From positions 1 to 64,000 of the forward strand of contig NZ_JAUEDK010000004.1 of assembly GCF_030385785.1 (NCBI RefSeq): a DNA stretch of 64,000 nucleotides, read 5' to 3'. The position numbers and the translations under genes were made by a program. Position 1 is the stretch's first letter, and every line of letters starts with the position of its first letter. The DNA is from Crenobacter oryzisoli. Its GTDB lineage: Bacteria > Pseudomonadota > Gammaproteobacteria > Burkholderiales > Chromobacteriaceae. Below the pieces are notes generated by a model that saw only the letters and a program-made list of their open reading frames with translations, searched no databases and was not told the DNA's origin. Shown in pieces: positions 26,553 to 34,993 of the stretch.

Positions 26553-26969
26553 ATGCTAGACGAACCCCATGATCCGGCAGTCACCGTGGTTAAGGTGCAC
26601 CCTGACCGGGAAATCGCCACGACCCAGCGCTTGCCCTATTTCGTGGGCATTTCTGCCGTCACTGCGGGCGCAAAAGGCCTGTCGATGTACCTCGTCGTCG
26701 TTCCGCCGGGTGGCCATGCCGAGCCGCACGTTCACTGTGGCTATGAGACGGGGATCTACGTGCTGGAGGGGCGTGTCGAGACCCGATTCGGGCCCGGCTT
26801 GCGCCAGTCGGTTGTCACCGAAGCGGGTGACTTTCTCTTTATCCCGCCAGGTGTGCCGCACCAGCCGTTCAACTTGAGCGCTACGATGCCCGCCAGGGCG
26901 ATTGTGGCGCGCAACCTGCCCGATGAGCACGAGCAGGTTCTACCGTACGACCCCTCTGGTGAAGGATAG
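26553..26969 (+). CDS. Small cupin-domain protein
   Basis: A 138-residue single-domain cupin. The two cupin motifs are visible as PGGHAEPHVHCGYETGIYVLEG (two His, one Glu) and GDFLFIPPGVPHQPFN (His), the usual metal-binding set. It might be an isomerase, a dioxygenase or a sensor domain; the sequence does not decide. GGAGGGCAAGCC precedes the ATG. It stands alone between gene-free stretches. Confidence 0.75.
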   Translation: MLDEPHDPAVTVVKVHPDREIATTQRLPYFVGISAVTAGAKGLSMYLVVVPPGGHAEPHVHCGYETGIYVLEGRVETRFGPGLRQSVVTEAGDFLFIPPGVPHQPFNLSATMPARAIVARNLPDEHEQVLPYDPSGEG

Positions 26970-27298
26970 GGGCGGTGCATATAGATAAGTCGCGGTATCC
27001 GGGGCAGGGCCATTGTCCGCATCGTGCCGCTAGGTCAGGGGCGGGCCGCGGCAGTCGCTGTTCTCCTGGCAATAAAGAGCCTGAACGCTTTGCAGGGCCA
27101 AGCTCGCCGCTCAGCGGCGATCACGCAGTCCTGGGCTCTGGGGCTTTTGTGCCAAGCTGGGCGGCTGGGCTGCCGATCGTTTTGCGTCTAAGGTTCGATA
27201 AGGGCTCATGCGGCTTGCCGACATGCACGCCCAACGAACCGGCAGCGGCTGGTTTTATCTGCGAATTTTGCTAAGGCAGGGGCTGGGGAGAATTCGCG
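26970..27298. other. Gene-free stretch before the diiron protein
   Basis: No supported gene. A small perfect hairpin TCGCCGC/GCGGCGA occurs near 27108 without a T-run. The right end leads to the GGGGAG ribosome binding site of the next gene. Confidence 0.4.
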
Positions 27299-28123
27299 AT
27301 GTACAAACAGGCGAACACCGTACCAGGCTGGGACCTCAGTCAGATTCCGCTGGATTCGATCGAGGTATCGAGGGTCAAGCCGCAAGAGGACTTGTTCTAT
27401 CTGGTGACGGCCGCGTCGTTCATCGAAAGCGGCGCCGATCTCTACACCGGCAATCTGGCCGGCTATTTCGATGGCGATGACGAGGTGACCGACTGGCTCA
27501 CCAACCGCTGGCAGGTTGAGGAAATGCGACACGGCCGCGCCTTGCGCGCCTATGTCTGCCACGTCTGGCCGGAGTTCGACTGGGAGCGAGCGTTTGCCGC
27601 GTTTTTTGCCGACTATGCTCGGCAATGTATCGTCGATGCGTTCGAACCGACGCGGGCGCTCGAGCTGGCGGCGCGCTGCGTGGTCGAGACCGGCACGTCC
27701 ACCTTCTACCAGGCGCTGGCCGCACAAGCGGTCGAGCCGGTGTTGGCCGGTATCACCACCCGGATCCGGGCGGACGAGATCAGTCACTTCAAGCATTTCT
27801 ACCGCTACTTCCGGGCCTACCGCGAGCGCGAGGCCCCCGGTCGCCTGCGCGTCCTGGCCGCCGTCGGGCGGCGCATGGGCGAAGCCCGTAGTGGGGACGG
27901 GGAGTGCGCGCTGCGTCATGCCTTTGAAGTCCGGCAGCCCGAGATGCAGGGCGACCGAGCAGCGTTCCAAGCGCTCAACAAGCGGCTCGGCCAGCAGATG
28001 AAACGGCATTATCCGGTGGAGATGGCCGTCAAGATGCTGCTCAAGCCGCTCGACCTGCCGCCACGGTTCGCCCATGCTCTGCAAGGACCTTTGACCCGGG
28101 CGCTGAGCCTCGCGCTGCATTAG
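27299..28123 (+). CDS. Ferritin-like diiron-domain protein
   Basis: A 274-residue, mostly helical protein with a spaced set of carboxylate and histidine residues typical of ferritin-like diiron enzymes: ESGADLYTGN, VEEMRHGRALRAY (ExxH), VETGTSTFYQAL and RADEISHFKHFYRYF (ExxH). Homologues include fatty-acid desaturase-like and amine oxygenase-like proteins. The reaction is unknown. The C-terminus has several basic helices. It is flanked by a cupin gene and two sensory genes and shows no sign of belonging to the steroid operons. Confidence 0.7.
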   Translation: MYKQANTVPGWDLSQIPLDSIEVSRVKPQEDLFYLVTAASFIESGADLYTGNLAGYFDGDDEVTDWLTNRWQVEEMRHGRALRAYVCHVWPEFDWERAFAAFFADYARQCIVDAFEPTRALELAARCVVETGTSTFYQALAAQAVEPVLAGITTRIRADEISHFKHFYRYFRAYREREAPGRLRVLAAVGRRMGEARSGDGECALRHAFEVRQPEMQGDRAAFQALNKRLGQQMKRHYPVEMAVKMLLKPLDLPPRFAHALQGPLTRALSLALH

Positions 28124-28237
28124 CGGATGATGCGCTGGCGCTATTGCGAGCGGTCTTTGGCTGGTGTCTCCGGCTGCTTACTTGGGGGGCAGGCGGCGGA
28201 GAGAACGGAAGGTGATGTCCGGATGACCCGGAATGGC

Positions 28238-28693
28238 TCAGACGTCCGTCCAGCGGCGGTAGGTCGCGGCCTGGCCGTGATTCACGCCGTCGCGATCGAC
28301 AAGATTCCACACGGTGACGTCCTCGATCCAGAAGCGGCGGCCAGACTTCGAGATGCGCAGTCCGCGATAACCGCTCGCGTAGCCCTGGCGTCGTACCGTG
28401 TCGAGCAGGCGGTCCCGTTCTTCCCGGTTGGGCTGCTCGGCCGACAGCCGGGAACGCAGCGCGGTCATTTCGTCCCAGTTGTATTCGAAGCAGCGCTGCG
28501 CTGCCTGGTTGGCGTAGACGAAGCGCGGGTCGGCGTCGGTGTTGTGAGCCACCACGCAAAACGGCGCATCCTCGTACAGCCAGCGGGCAGCCTCCGCCGG
28601 CGCAACGCTCGGGTCCAGCAGCGAAGTGCCCACCAGGCGCAGGTGGCTGTCGAGCAGCAGGGCGCAGAAATCGGGGTCGAGCGGTGTGGGCAT
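28238..28693 (-). CDS. MEKHLA (PAS-like) domain protein
   Basis: A 151-residue protein with the MEKHLA-type PAS fold: an LLLDSHLRLVGTSLL helix, then DAPFCVVAHNTDADPRFVYANQAAQRCFEYNWDEM and RRFWIEDVTVWNLVD. Stand-alone bacterial MEKHLA proteins are presumed small ligand or redox sensors; the ligand is unknown. It lies 83 bases downstream of the chemoreceptor gene on the same strand. The ribosome binding site is weak, so the start is tentative. Confidence 0.65.
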   Translation of the reverse strand: MPTPLDPDFCALLLDSHLRLVGTSLLDPSVAPAEAARWLYEDAPFCVVAHNTDADPRFVYANQAAQRCFEYNWDEMTALRSRLSAEQPNREERDRLLDTVRRQGYASGYRGLRISKSGRRFWIEDVTVWNLVDRDGVNHGQAATYRRWTDV

Positions 28694-28775
28694 GAGGCAG
28701 TCCGAAGGGCAGGGCGCGCGGCGCCGATGGCGAGATTATGCGCGCCATCGCACCAGCGTGTCTGCCCGCCGGCAC

Positions 28776-30095
28776 TCAGTCCTTCAGCGTCGATGAGAAC
28801 TCGTTGACCACCTCGACCACCCGCTGTGCTCCCTCGCGGATCTGCTTGATGGCGTCGCCGGCCTCGTTGGCGAGCAGAGTGCCTTCCTCCACCTCGGCCA
28901 GGCTGTCGTTCATGTGCGCGATCATCGAGTGGGTGTCGGCCTGGATCTGGTCGATGGTGCGGGCGATCTCGGCGGTGGAGTTGCCGGTGCGTTCGGCGAG
29001 TTTTCTTACCTCGTCGGCCACCACGGCGAAGCCGCGGCCCTGCTCGCCGGCGCGCGCCGCCTCGATCGCTGCGTTCAAGGCCAGCAGATTAGTCTGGTCG
29101 GCGACGTCCTTGATGGTGTTGACGATGGAGGTGATCGCACGGGTCTGCTCGCCGAGCGTGCCGATCTGTTCGGACGCGCCGCGCACCTGCTGCTCCAGCT
29201 TGTGCATCTTGTCGATGGCCTGCCAGATGACCTGCTCGCCGTTGGCCGACAGGTTCTGGGTCTGCTGCGAAATCTCGAAGGCGGTCTGGGCGCTGTGCTG
29301 CTCGGCCTGGTGGCGTTTCACCCGCTGGCTGATGTCGCTGGCGAACTTGATCACCCGGTAGACCTTGCCGTCGTCGTCCTTCACCGGGTTGTAGGTGGCT
29401 TCCAGCCACAGCGCATCGCCGTTCTTGGCGACCCGTTCGCACTGGCCTGCGTAGAAGTGGCCGGCGCGCAGCTTGGCCCAGAACTGCTGGTACTCGGCGC
29501 TGGTGGCGTAATCGCGCGGGCAGAGCGCGCTGTGGTTGCGGCCGATGATCTCGTCGCGGCGGTAGCCGGTGATGGCGAGAAAGTTGTCGTTGGCGTCCAG
29601 CACCCGGCCATCCAGGTCGAACTCGATCACCGCCATCGAGCGGCCCAGCGCCGACACCAGGCTCTGGGTATGCAGCGCCTCGCTGGCACGCGCGGTGATG
29701 TCGCTGGCGATTTTCACCACCCGCTCTATCTGGCCGGCTGCATTGCGCACCGGGAAGTAGCTGGCCTCTAGCCACACCGTGTTGCCGTTGCGGTGGCGGC
29801 GCTTGAAGCGGCCGCGAAACGACTCTCCCTGGCGCAGCCGCGCCCAGAACTGGCCGTAGTCGGCGCTGTTGGCGAATTCCGGCGGGCAGAACTGGCGGTG
29901 GTGGGCACCGCACACCTCGTCGGGCCGGTAGCCCATGGTGCGGCAGAACAGCTCGTTGGCTTCCAGCACGCTACCGTCGGCGCTGAACTCGATCACTGCC
30001 GTGGTCGAGTGCAAGGCGGCCACCAGGTTCTTGAGGTGTTGGAGTTCTTCCTGCGTGCTGGCGAGCTGTCGCTGAAGTTTGCGGGAGGTAAACAT
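28776..30095 (-). CDS. Soluble methyl-accepting chemotaxis protein with two PAS domains
   Basis: A 439-residue chemoreceptor with no transmembrane helix. It has an N-terminal coiled-coil start, PAS 1 (about 25-145) and PAS 2 (about 147-265), each ending in a PAC-type [12 protein letters not shown] or [12 protein letters not shown], then a short MCP signalling domain with the tip [26 protein letters not shown]. The architecture resembles BdlA and Aer-2-like cytoplasmic receptors, which sense redox or oxygen via flavin or haem. The cofactor cannot be read here. No chemotaxis kinase genes are nearby. Confidence 0.88.
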   Translation of the reverse strand: MFTSRKLQRQLASTQEELQHLKNLVAALHSTTAVIEFSADGSVLEANELFCRTMGYRPDEVCGAHHRQFCPPEFANSADYGQFWARLRQGESFRGRFKRRHRNGNTVWLEASYFPVRNAAGQIERVVKIASDITARASEALHTQSLVSALGRSMAVIEFDLDGRVLDANDNFLAITGYRRDEIIGRNHSALCPRDYATSAEYQQFWAKLRAGHFYAGQCERVAKNGDALWLEATYNPVKDDDGKVYRVIKFASDISQRVKRHQAEQHSAQTAFEISQQTQNLSANGEQVIWQAIDKMHKLEQQVRGASEQIGTLGEQTRAITSIVNTIKDVADQTNLLALNAAIEAARAGEQGRGFAVVADEVRKLAERTGNSTAEIARTIDQIQADTHSMIAHMNDSLAEVEEGTLLANEAGDAIKQIREGAQRVVEVVNEFSSTLKD

Positions 30096-30395
30096 GATCG
30101 CTGCCCGGTTTTAAATTATTTGCTTATTAAAGGCACGCGAAAGGAGGGGGTAAAACGGATCGTCTAAACGTCGGCGTGCCCGGAAGCAGACATGGTACTC
30201 GCAGCGGGTTTGCTGGTGCAATTGGCATACTTCACAAGTAACGATTTGGTATATAGATAGCTGTTTATATGGACATAATCGCTTGGTTTGAGTGATGTCT
30301 TTTGGCCGGGGAGCGTTTCCACACAAGCCGGTCTGTGTGCGTCCCGGCCCACGGGGCGGGGGCGCGGGCCGGTCACGACATTGTTAAGTGCTTTT
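30096..30395. other. Intergenic region upstream of the chemoreceptor
   Basis: No gene is seen. The half near 30100-30290 is AT-rich and should hold the chemoreceptor promoter (leftward). A GC-rich inverted repeat CCGGCCC/GGGCCGG at 30344-30372 lies close to the stop of the flavin reductase gene, but it lacks a T-run. Confidence 0.4.
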
Positions 30396-31394
30396 TCAAC
30401 AGGCGGTAAGGCTGCCATCCGGCTGCCACAGGTCCGGGTGCGGGCCGGCCAAGCCGCTCAGGCGGTGCAGCAGCGTTTTCAGTGCCAGTGCGTCGGTGTC
30501 ACCGAAGCTTTGCAGCAAGTCGGCCTCGCGCGCCTTGGCGACGGCGATCAGCCGCAGCGCGACGTCGCTGCCGCGCGCGGTCAGCGCATAGCGGCGCTCG
30601 CCGTCTTCCTCGTCCACTGTCAGCAGGCCGCGCAACACCAGGCTGTCCAGCCGTGCCTCGGATAGCAGGCAGTCGGTCAGCGCATTGAGCCGGGCCAGTT
30701 CGGCGGCGCCGGCGCGGCCGCGGATGGTCAGCGTCAGCAGCGCGAAATACTCGGCGTCATCGAGGCCCTGTTCGCGCACCGCGGCGCGGATCGGCGCGTA
30801 GAACTGGAAGTGGGCGCGGCCGAGCAGGTAGCCCAGGTGGTCGTCGTCGAAGCTGCCGGCGAGTCGCGCCGAGCCGCCCGGAGCGCGGCCGGCGTCCTTG
30901 CTAGCGGCCAGCGCGTAGCGGCCGGCGTGGAACACCAGGGGCGTGGCGTCGCGGCGGTCGAACTCGATCACCTCGCCGACGAAGATGATGTGGTCGCCGC
31001 CCTCGTAGCAGAAGCGGGTCTTGCACTGGAAGCGCGCGGCACAGCCGGTCAGCAATGGCAGATCGGCGTGGCCAGTTTCCAGTTCGACGCCGGAAAACTT
31101 GTCCTCACCGCTCTTGGCGAAGGCATTCGACAGCGCTTCCTGTTCGGCCGACAGCACATGCACCGCCCAGTGCTCGGCCTCGGCGAACACCGGCATGCTG
31201 CGGGCATTTTTCGCCAGGCCCCACAGCACCAGCGGCGGGTCGAGCGAGACCGAGTTGAAGCTGTTGGCGGTCAGGCCGATCGGGCTGCCGTCGGCGGCGC
31301 GAGTGGTGATCACGGTGACGCCGGTGGCGAAGCTACCTAGCGCGCTGCGAAAGGCGCGGCGGTCGAAGGCGGGGGCGGACACGAGGGTTTCCAT
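30396..31394 (-). CDS. Flavin reductase with C-terminal MarR-like domain (HsaB/TesA-type reductase component)
   Basis: A 332-residue fusion. Residues 1-170 form a flavin reductase (RSALGSFATGVTVITTRAADGSPIGLTANSFNSVSLDPPLVLW, then HAGRYALA). Residues about 185-330 form a MarR-like winged helix (HLGYLLGRAHFQFYAPIRAAVREQGLDDAEYFALLTL). The same layout occurs in the C1 reductase of p-hydroxyphenylacetate hydroxylase, where the MarR part modulates activity on ligand binding. Here it should supply reduced flavin to a secosteroid 4-hydroxylase (HsaA/TesA2 class), which is not found in the window. AAGGAGA precedes the ATG. Confidence 0.82.
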   Translation of the reverse strand: METLVSAPAFDRRAFRSALGSFATGVTVITTRAADGSPIGLTANSFNSVSLDPPLVLWGLAKNARSMPVFAEAEHWAVHVLSAEQEALSNAFAKSGEDKFSGVELETGHADLPLLTGCAARFQCKTRFCYEGGDHIIFVGEVIEFDRRDATPLVFHAGRYALAASKDAGRAPGGSARLAGSFDDDHLGYLLGRAHFQFYAPIRAAVREQGLDDAEYFALLTLTIRGRAGAAELARLNALTDCLLSEARLDSLVLRGLLTVDEEDGERRYALTARGSDVALRLIAVAKAREADLLQSFGDTDALALKTLLHRLSGLAGPHPDLWQPDGSLTAC

Positions 31395-31414
31395 GGCGGT
31401 CTCCTTGCGCGGAA

Positions 31415-31759
31415 TCAGGTCGGGGTGAAGCGGGCGGTGAGAATCAGCGGGTTGCTGGCCGGGTCGGCCAGCACCGCGCGCCATTCGTGCGGCCCCGCTT
31501 CGAGCGGGAGCAGTACACGGGCGCCGGCGGCGGTCAGGCGGGCGAGGGCGGCCTCAATGTCGTCGACGCGGTACACCAGTGCGGTGCGCTCGGTCAGGCG
31601 TTCCTCGCCGGCGGCCAGCGCCAGCGGCAGCGCGCCGGTATCGAACAGGCAGAAGCGCGCGCCGTCGCGGAATTTCTCTGTGTAGCCGAAGGCGTCGCGG
31701 TAGAAGGCGGCGGCGGTGGGCAGGTCGTCCACCGGTTGGATCAGCATGGTCAGCTGCAT
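31415..31759 (-). CDS. Glyoxalase/VOC-family protein
   Basis: A 114-residue single vicinal-oxygen-chelate domain: QLTMLIQPVDDLPTAAAFYRDAFGY at the start and AVLADPASNPLILT near the end. It could be a small dioxygenase, isomerase or binding protein; the metal residues are not clear. It precedes the flavin reductase on the same strand with a 20-base gap and has an operator motif 57 bases upstream, so the two genes form a steroid-type operon. The ATG at 31759 is preceded by a GGAG-like sequence (GAAGGAGCC). Confidence 0.75.
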   Translation of the reverse strand: MQLTMLIQPVDDLPTAAAFYRDAFGYTEKFRDGARFCLFDTGALPLALAAGEERLTERTALVYRVDDIEAALARLTAAGARVLLPLEAGPHEWRAVLADPASNPLILTARFTPT

Positions 31760-31816
31760 GGCGTGGCTCCTTCGGGCTGGATGTGCCGCCATTGTCTGCA
31801 CGCGACCCAGTGCCGG

Positions 31817-31831
31817 CATCGTCCGAATGAA
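31817..31831 (-). promoter_or_regulatory. Steroid-operon operator motif, copy 5
   Basis: On the reverse strand this reads TTC-ATTC-GGA-CGATG. It lies 57 bases upstream of the leftward VOC gene and 37 bases from copy 6, which faces the other way. The two together sit in a divergent promoter region. Confidence 0.65.
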
Positions 31832-31868
31832 TGGGGTTGGCCGAGCGGAAAGCGCGCGGTTTCGTTAC

Positions 31869-31883
31869 TCCGAACGGACGATG
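31869..31883 (+). promoter_or_regulatory. Steroid-operon operator motif, copy 6
   Basis: TCC-GAAC-GGA-CGATG followed by TTGG. It ends 108 bases before the luciferase-like monooxygenase gene at 31992, the longest spacing of the set. Confidence 0.65.
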
Positions 31884-31991
31884 TTGGCGGAGGGGCGGCT
31901 GGGCAGAATCGTCGCCAGAGGTAACGGATGGCGCCACCCAAGCGGGCCGCCCCGGAGCCCGCGACGGACAATCTAGCCAAAGGATGGGCAC

Positions 31992-33113
31992 ATGAAATTC
32001 TCCCTGATCTATGAAGCGCAGACGGTGGACGCCTCGCGTCTGGGCGATCGCCGGGTGTTCGACGAGATCGTCGAGCAGGTGGAGTTGGCCGAACAGATGG
32101 GCTTCGACGTGGTCTGGTGTGTCGAGCACACCTCGCTGACCAACTATGCGCACATGAGCGCGCCGGAAACCTTCCTCGCCTTTATTGCCGGGCGAACCAA
32201 GCGCATCGAGCTGGGCCACGGCGTGGTGTGCCTGCCGCCGGCGATGAACCATCCGATCAAGGTGGCCGAGCGCATCGCCACGCTCGACCTGTTGTCCAAG
32301 GGGCGGGTGCACTTCGGCGTGGGCAAGGGCGGCAGCCAGCAGGAGGCCGGCGCGTTCGGCTATGACCTCAACGAACTGCACCCGATGATTGACGAGTCGA
32401 TGTACCTGATCCCGAAGATGTTCGTGCAGGACGAGATCGAGCATCACGGCGACTTCATCAAGATTCCGAAACGGCCGATCCATCCCAAGCCCTACCAGGA
32501 CCCGCACCCGCGCATGTACATGGCCTGCACCAACACCGACACGCTGACCCGCGCCGGCCAACGCGGCATGGGCGCTCTGGTGCTGGGCTTCGGCGGCCCG
32601 GACGAAGTGGCGAAGAAGAACAAGGTCTACCGCGATGCGTGGGAAAGCCGCAAGCCGGAGCAGCAGGTCGGCTACCGCCCGACCCAGCATTTGGCAGCGC
32701 TATGCCCGGCCATCGTGCTCGACGACGGCATGCGCGCTCGCCAGATCGGCATCCGCGGTCAGCGCTATTTCATGGAGTCGCTCGCCTACTGGTATGCCGG
32801 CGGCGAGCGCCCGGACCCGGCCGCCTGGCAGGACGACCTAACCCAGGCCACCACCGGCGAGATGGTGATCAAGTCGCGCTTTGCCTCGGAAGAGGTGGTG
32901 GCCGACTTCTCCGACCCGGCGCTGGCGATGATGAACCCCAATCACGCCTACGGCACGGTGGAGGACTGCATCGGCTACGTGCAGCGCCTGCAGGAGGCCG
33001 GCGCCGACGAGATCCTGTTCATCTGCCAGATGGGTACAGTGCCGCAGTGGGCTCAGCTGGAAACGATCAGCAACATCGGCAAGTACGTCATCCCGCATTT
33101 CCGCGGCAAGTAA
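31992..33113 (+). CDS. Luciferase-like (LLM) flavin-dependent monooxygenase
   Basis: A 373-residue bacterial luciferase-fold protein: MKFSLIYEAQTVDASR, AEQMGFDVVWCVEHTSLTNYAHMSAPETFLAFIAGRTKRIELGHGV and DLLSKGRVHFGVGKGG. Such enzymes use reduced FMN from a separate reductase, or F420, to oxygenate a substrate. It is divergent from the VOC/flavin-reductase operon and shares a regulatory region with paired operator motifs, so it may be that reductase's client. The substrate is unknown; a steroid Baeyer-Villiger or hydroxylation step is only an inference. Confidence 0.82.
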   Translation: MKFSLIYEAQTVDASRLGDRRVFDEIVEQVELAEQMGFDVVWCVEHTSLTNYAHMSAPETFLAFIAGRTKRIELGHGVVCLPPAMNHPIKVAERIATLDLLSKGRVHFGVGKGGSQQEAGAFGYDLNELHPMIDESMYLIPKMFVQDEIEHHGDFIKIPKRPIHPKPYQDPHPRMYMACTNTDTLTRAGQRGMGALVLGFGGPDEVAKKNKVYRDAWESRKPEQQVGYRPTQHLAALCPAIVLDDGMRARQIGIRGQRYFMESLAYWYAGGERPDPAAWQDDLTQATTGEMVIKSRFASEEVVADFSDPALAMMNPNHAYGTVEDCIGYVQRLQEAGADEILFICQMGTVPQWAQLETISNIGKYVIPHFRGK

Positions 33114-33141
33114 CGCCGCATGGCTCTCCCTGGGCGGCGTT
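33112..33141 (+). terminator. Possible terminator after LLM monooxygenase gene
   Basis: AACGCCGC and GCGGCGTT form an eight-base-pair stem with a 14-base loop right at the stop codon. The tail is TGTGCTCCTTCTGTTT, only loosely T-rich. It may be partial, letting some transcription reach the next gene. Confidence 0.45.
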
Positions 33142-33251
33142 GTGCTCCTTCTGTTTGTGGTGGGCTAGTGGTGTGGAAGGAGGCTCCTTGAGCAATCTCT
33201 CGCATGAGGGCTTGCTCTTTTTTTATCTGTGTTTTCATGCGAGGACATAAC

Positions 33252-34733
33252 ATGTCGCAACCGTATTCGCTAACCCAGCCCTGTCGTCTGAGCGCGGTGC
33301 CGCGTTGGGACCATGAGACCGACGTGATCGTAGTCGGCTTCGGCGCGGCCGGGGCCAGCGCCGCCATCGAGGCGGCCGAAAGCGGCGCCGCCGTTACCCT
33401 GTTCGAACTGGCTTCAGGCCACGGCGGCACCAGCGCCTTGTCCGGCGGCGAGATCTATCTGGGCGGCAGCGGCGGCACGCCGGCGCAGCGCCAGGCCGGC
33501 TTCCACGACGACACCGAGGATCTGTATCGCTACCTGATGCTGGCCGGCGGGCCGGATGCCGACGAGGCCAAGGTTCGCCTGTATGCCGACCACAGTCTGG
33601 CCCACCACGACTGGCTGGTGGCGCAGGGCGTACCCTACAAGAACACCTTCCTGCCGCAGCGCATGCTGGAGCCGGAAACCGACGATTGCCTGATCTGGTC
33701 CGGCAGCGAGGAGGCCTGGCCGTTCGCCGAGCAGGCCAAGCCCTGTCCGCGCGGACATACACCGCAGTGGGCCGGCTGGGGCGGCGGGCGCTTGCTGATG
33801 GATGTGCTGGCCGCGCGCGTGAACGCGCTCGGGGTGGCGGTGCACCTCGACAGCCGGGTGCTCGCGCTGATCGCCGACGAAGCCAATGCGGTACACGGCG
33901 TGGTCGTGCGCATCGACGGCCGTGAGCAGTTCGTGCGGGCGCGCGGCGGCGTGATCCTGTGCGCCGGTGGTTTTGTGATGAACCGCGAGATGGTCAAACG
34001 CCACGCGCCGCATCTGCTGCGTTCGGACGATCCGATCGGCGGTCCAGGCGACACCGGCGCCGGCATCCAGATGGGCATCAGTGTCGGCGCTGCCGCCATC
34101 CACATGGACCAGGCCTTCGTCAGCCTACCGTTCTACGCGCCGGAGTCGTTGATCAAAGGCGTGCTGGTCAACGAACGCGGTCAGCGGTTCATCAACGAGG
34201 ACTGCTATCACGGCCGCATCGGCCACCATATCCTGCAGCAGATGGGCGACCGCATTTACCTGCTGGCCGATAGCGCCACCTTCCAGGAGCCGGCCGAACT
34301 CGTCCGTATCGGCATCGCCGCCGCCGGTGACAGCTGGGATGAGGTGGAGAGTGATCTGGGCTTGCCGGAAGGCACGCTGAGCGCCACTGTCGAGGTGTAC
34401 AACCGGCATGCGCGCAAAGGCGAGGACCCCCTGTTCCATAAAGGCGCCAAGTGGCTGACGCCGCTCGACCAGCCTCCGTTCGTGGCGCTGGATTGCCGAG
34501 TCGGTTACGCGTTCTATCCGCATTTCACGCTGGGAGGACTGGACACCTTGCCTACCGGCCAGGTGCTGACTGCCAAGCGAGAGCCGATCCGTGGCCTGTA
34601 TGCGGCCGGGCGCACCGCCTGTGGCTTGCCGCGATGGGGGGGCGGTTACAGTTCCGGCCTGTCGCTGGCGGACGCTACTTTCTTCGGTCGTCAGGCCGGG
34701 CGTCATGCGGCTGGCGGGCAAACGGATAGATAA
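33252..34733 (+). CDS. FAD-dependent 3-ketosteroid dehydrogenase-like protein (KstD/TesI type)
   Basis: A 493-residue flavoprotein of the fumarate reductase/3-ketosteroid dehydrogenase superfamily. It has the FAD motif VIVVGFGAAGASAAIEAAESGAAVTLFE, the GGTSALSGGEIYLGG loop, ILCAGGFVMNREMVKRHAP and a C-terminal FAD contact GLYAAGRTACGLPRWGGGYSSGLSLADATFFGRQAG. In this context it should introduce a delta1 or delta4 double bond into ring A. The C-terminal loop differs from classical KstD, so the position is open. The ATG at 33252 follows a GAGGACATAA site; an in-frame ATG at 33204 lacks similarity. Confidence 0.78.
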   Translation: MSQPYSLTQPCRLSAVPRWDHETDVIVVGFGAAGASAAIEAAESGAAVTLFELASGHGGTSALSGGEIYLGGSGGTPAQRQAGFHDDTEDLYRYLMLAGGPDADEAKVRLYADHSLAHHDWLVAQGVPYKNTFLPQRMLEPETDDCLIWSGSEEAWPFAEQAKPCPRGHTPQWAGWGGGRLLMDVLAARVNALGVAVHLDSRVLALIADEANAVHGVVVRIDGREQFVRARGGVILCAGGFVMNREMVKRHAPHLLRSDDPIGGPGDTGAGIQMGISVGAAAIHMDQAFVSLPFYAPESLIKGVLVNERGQRFINEDCYHGRIGHHILQQMGDRIYLLADSATFQEPAELVRIGIAAAGDSWDEVESDLGLPEGTLSATVEVYNRHARKGEDPLFHKGAKWLTPLDQPPFVALDCRVGYAFYPHFTLGGLDTLPTGQVLTAKREPIRGLYAAGRTACGLPRWGGGYSSGLSLADATFFGRQAGRHAAGGQTDR

Positions 34734-34767
34734 AGATTGACGGGACCGTGACGGCTCCGGTGCCAGG

Positions 34768-34798
34768 GCCGCGCAGCGTAGGATTGATGCTGCGCGGC
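34768..34798 (+). terminator. Intrinsic hairpin after ketosteroid dehydrogenase gene
   Basis: GCCGCGCAGC and GCTGCGCGGC form a ten-base-pair stem with an 11-base loop, 34 bases after the stop. The tail TCTTGGCTTT is weakly T-rich. A second hairpin, AGACCGGGC/GCCCGGTCT, follows at 34876-34896 and may serve the convergent SDR gene. Confidence 0.7.
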
Positions 34799-34993
34799 TC
34801 TTGGCTTTGGTCAGACGGGGGAGGACAACAGCGCTGCTTCAGGCGGTTAACAAAGTGGTTTGCAATGATTGTGGAAGACCGGGCAAAGCCCGGTCTCGCC
34901 ACGAATAGGCTGATTTCTCAGCCTGACCATCGACTCCCACTCCTTCGCTGGGCGAGGCAAAGCCCGGGGGGAGCCGCGTCGCCTCCAGCGCGT

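Noticed and set aside
26335-26572. Two overlapping 74-codon frames before the cupin gene
   Set aside because: Low-complexity, no ribosome site, no recognisable features.
28127-28807. 226-codon forward frame
   Set aside because: Antisense to the MEKHLA gene; the reverse-strand protein has a recognisable PAS-like pattern.
30344-30372. GC-rich hairpin as terminator of the flavin reductase gene
   Set aside because: It lies upstream of the wrong end for that leftward gene and has no T-run.
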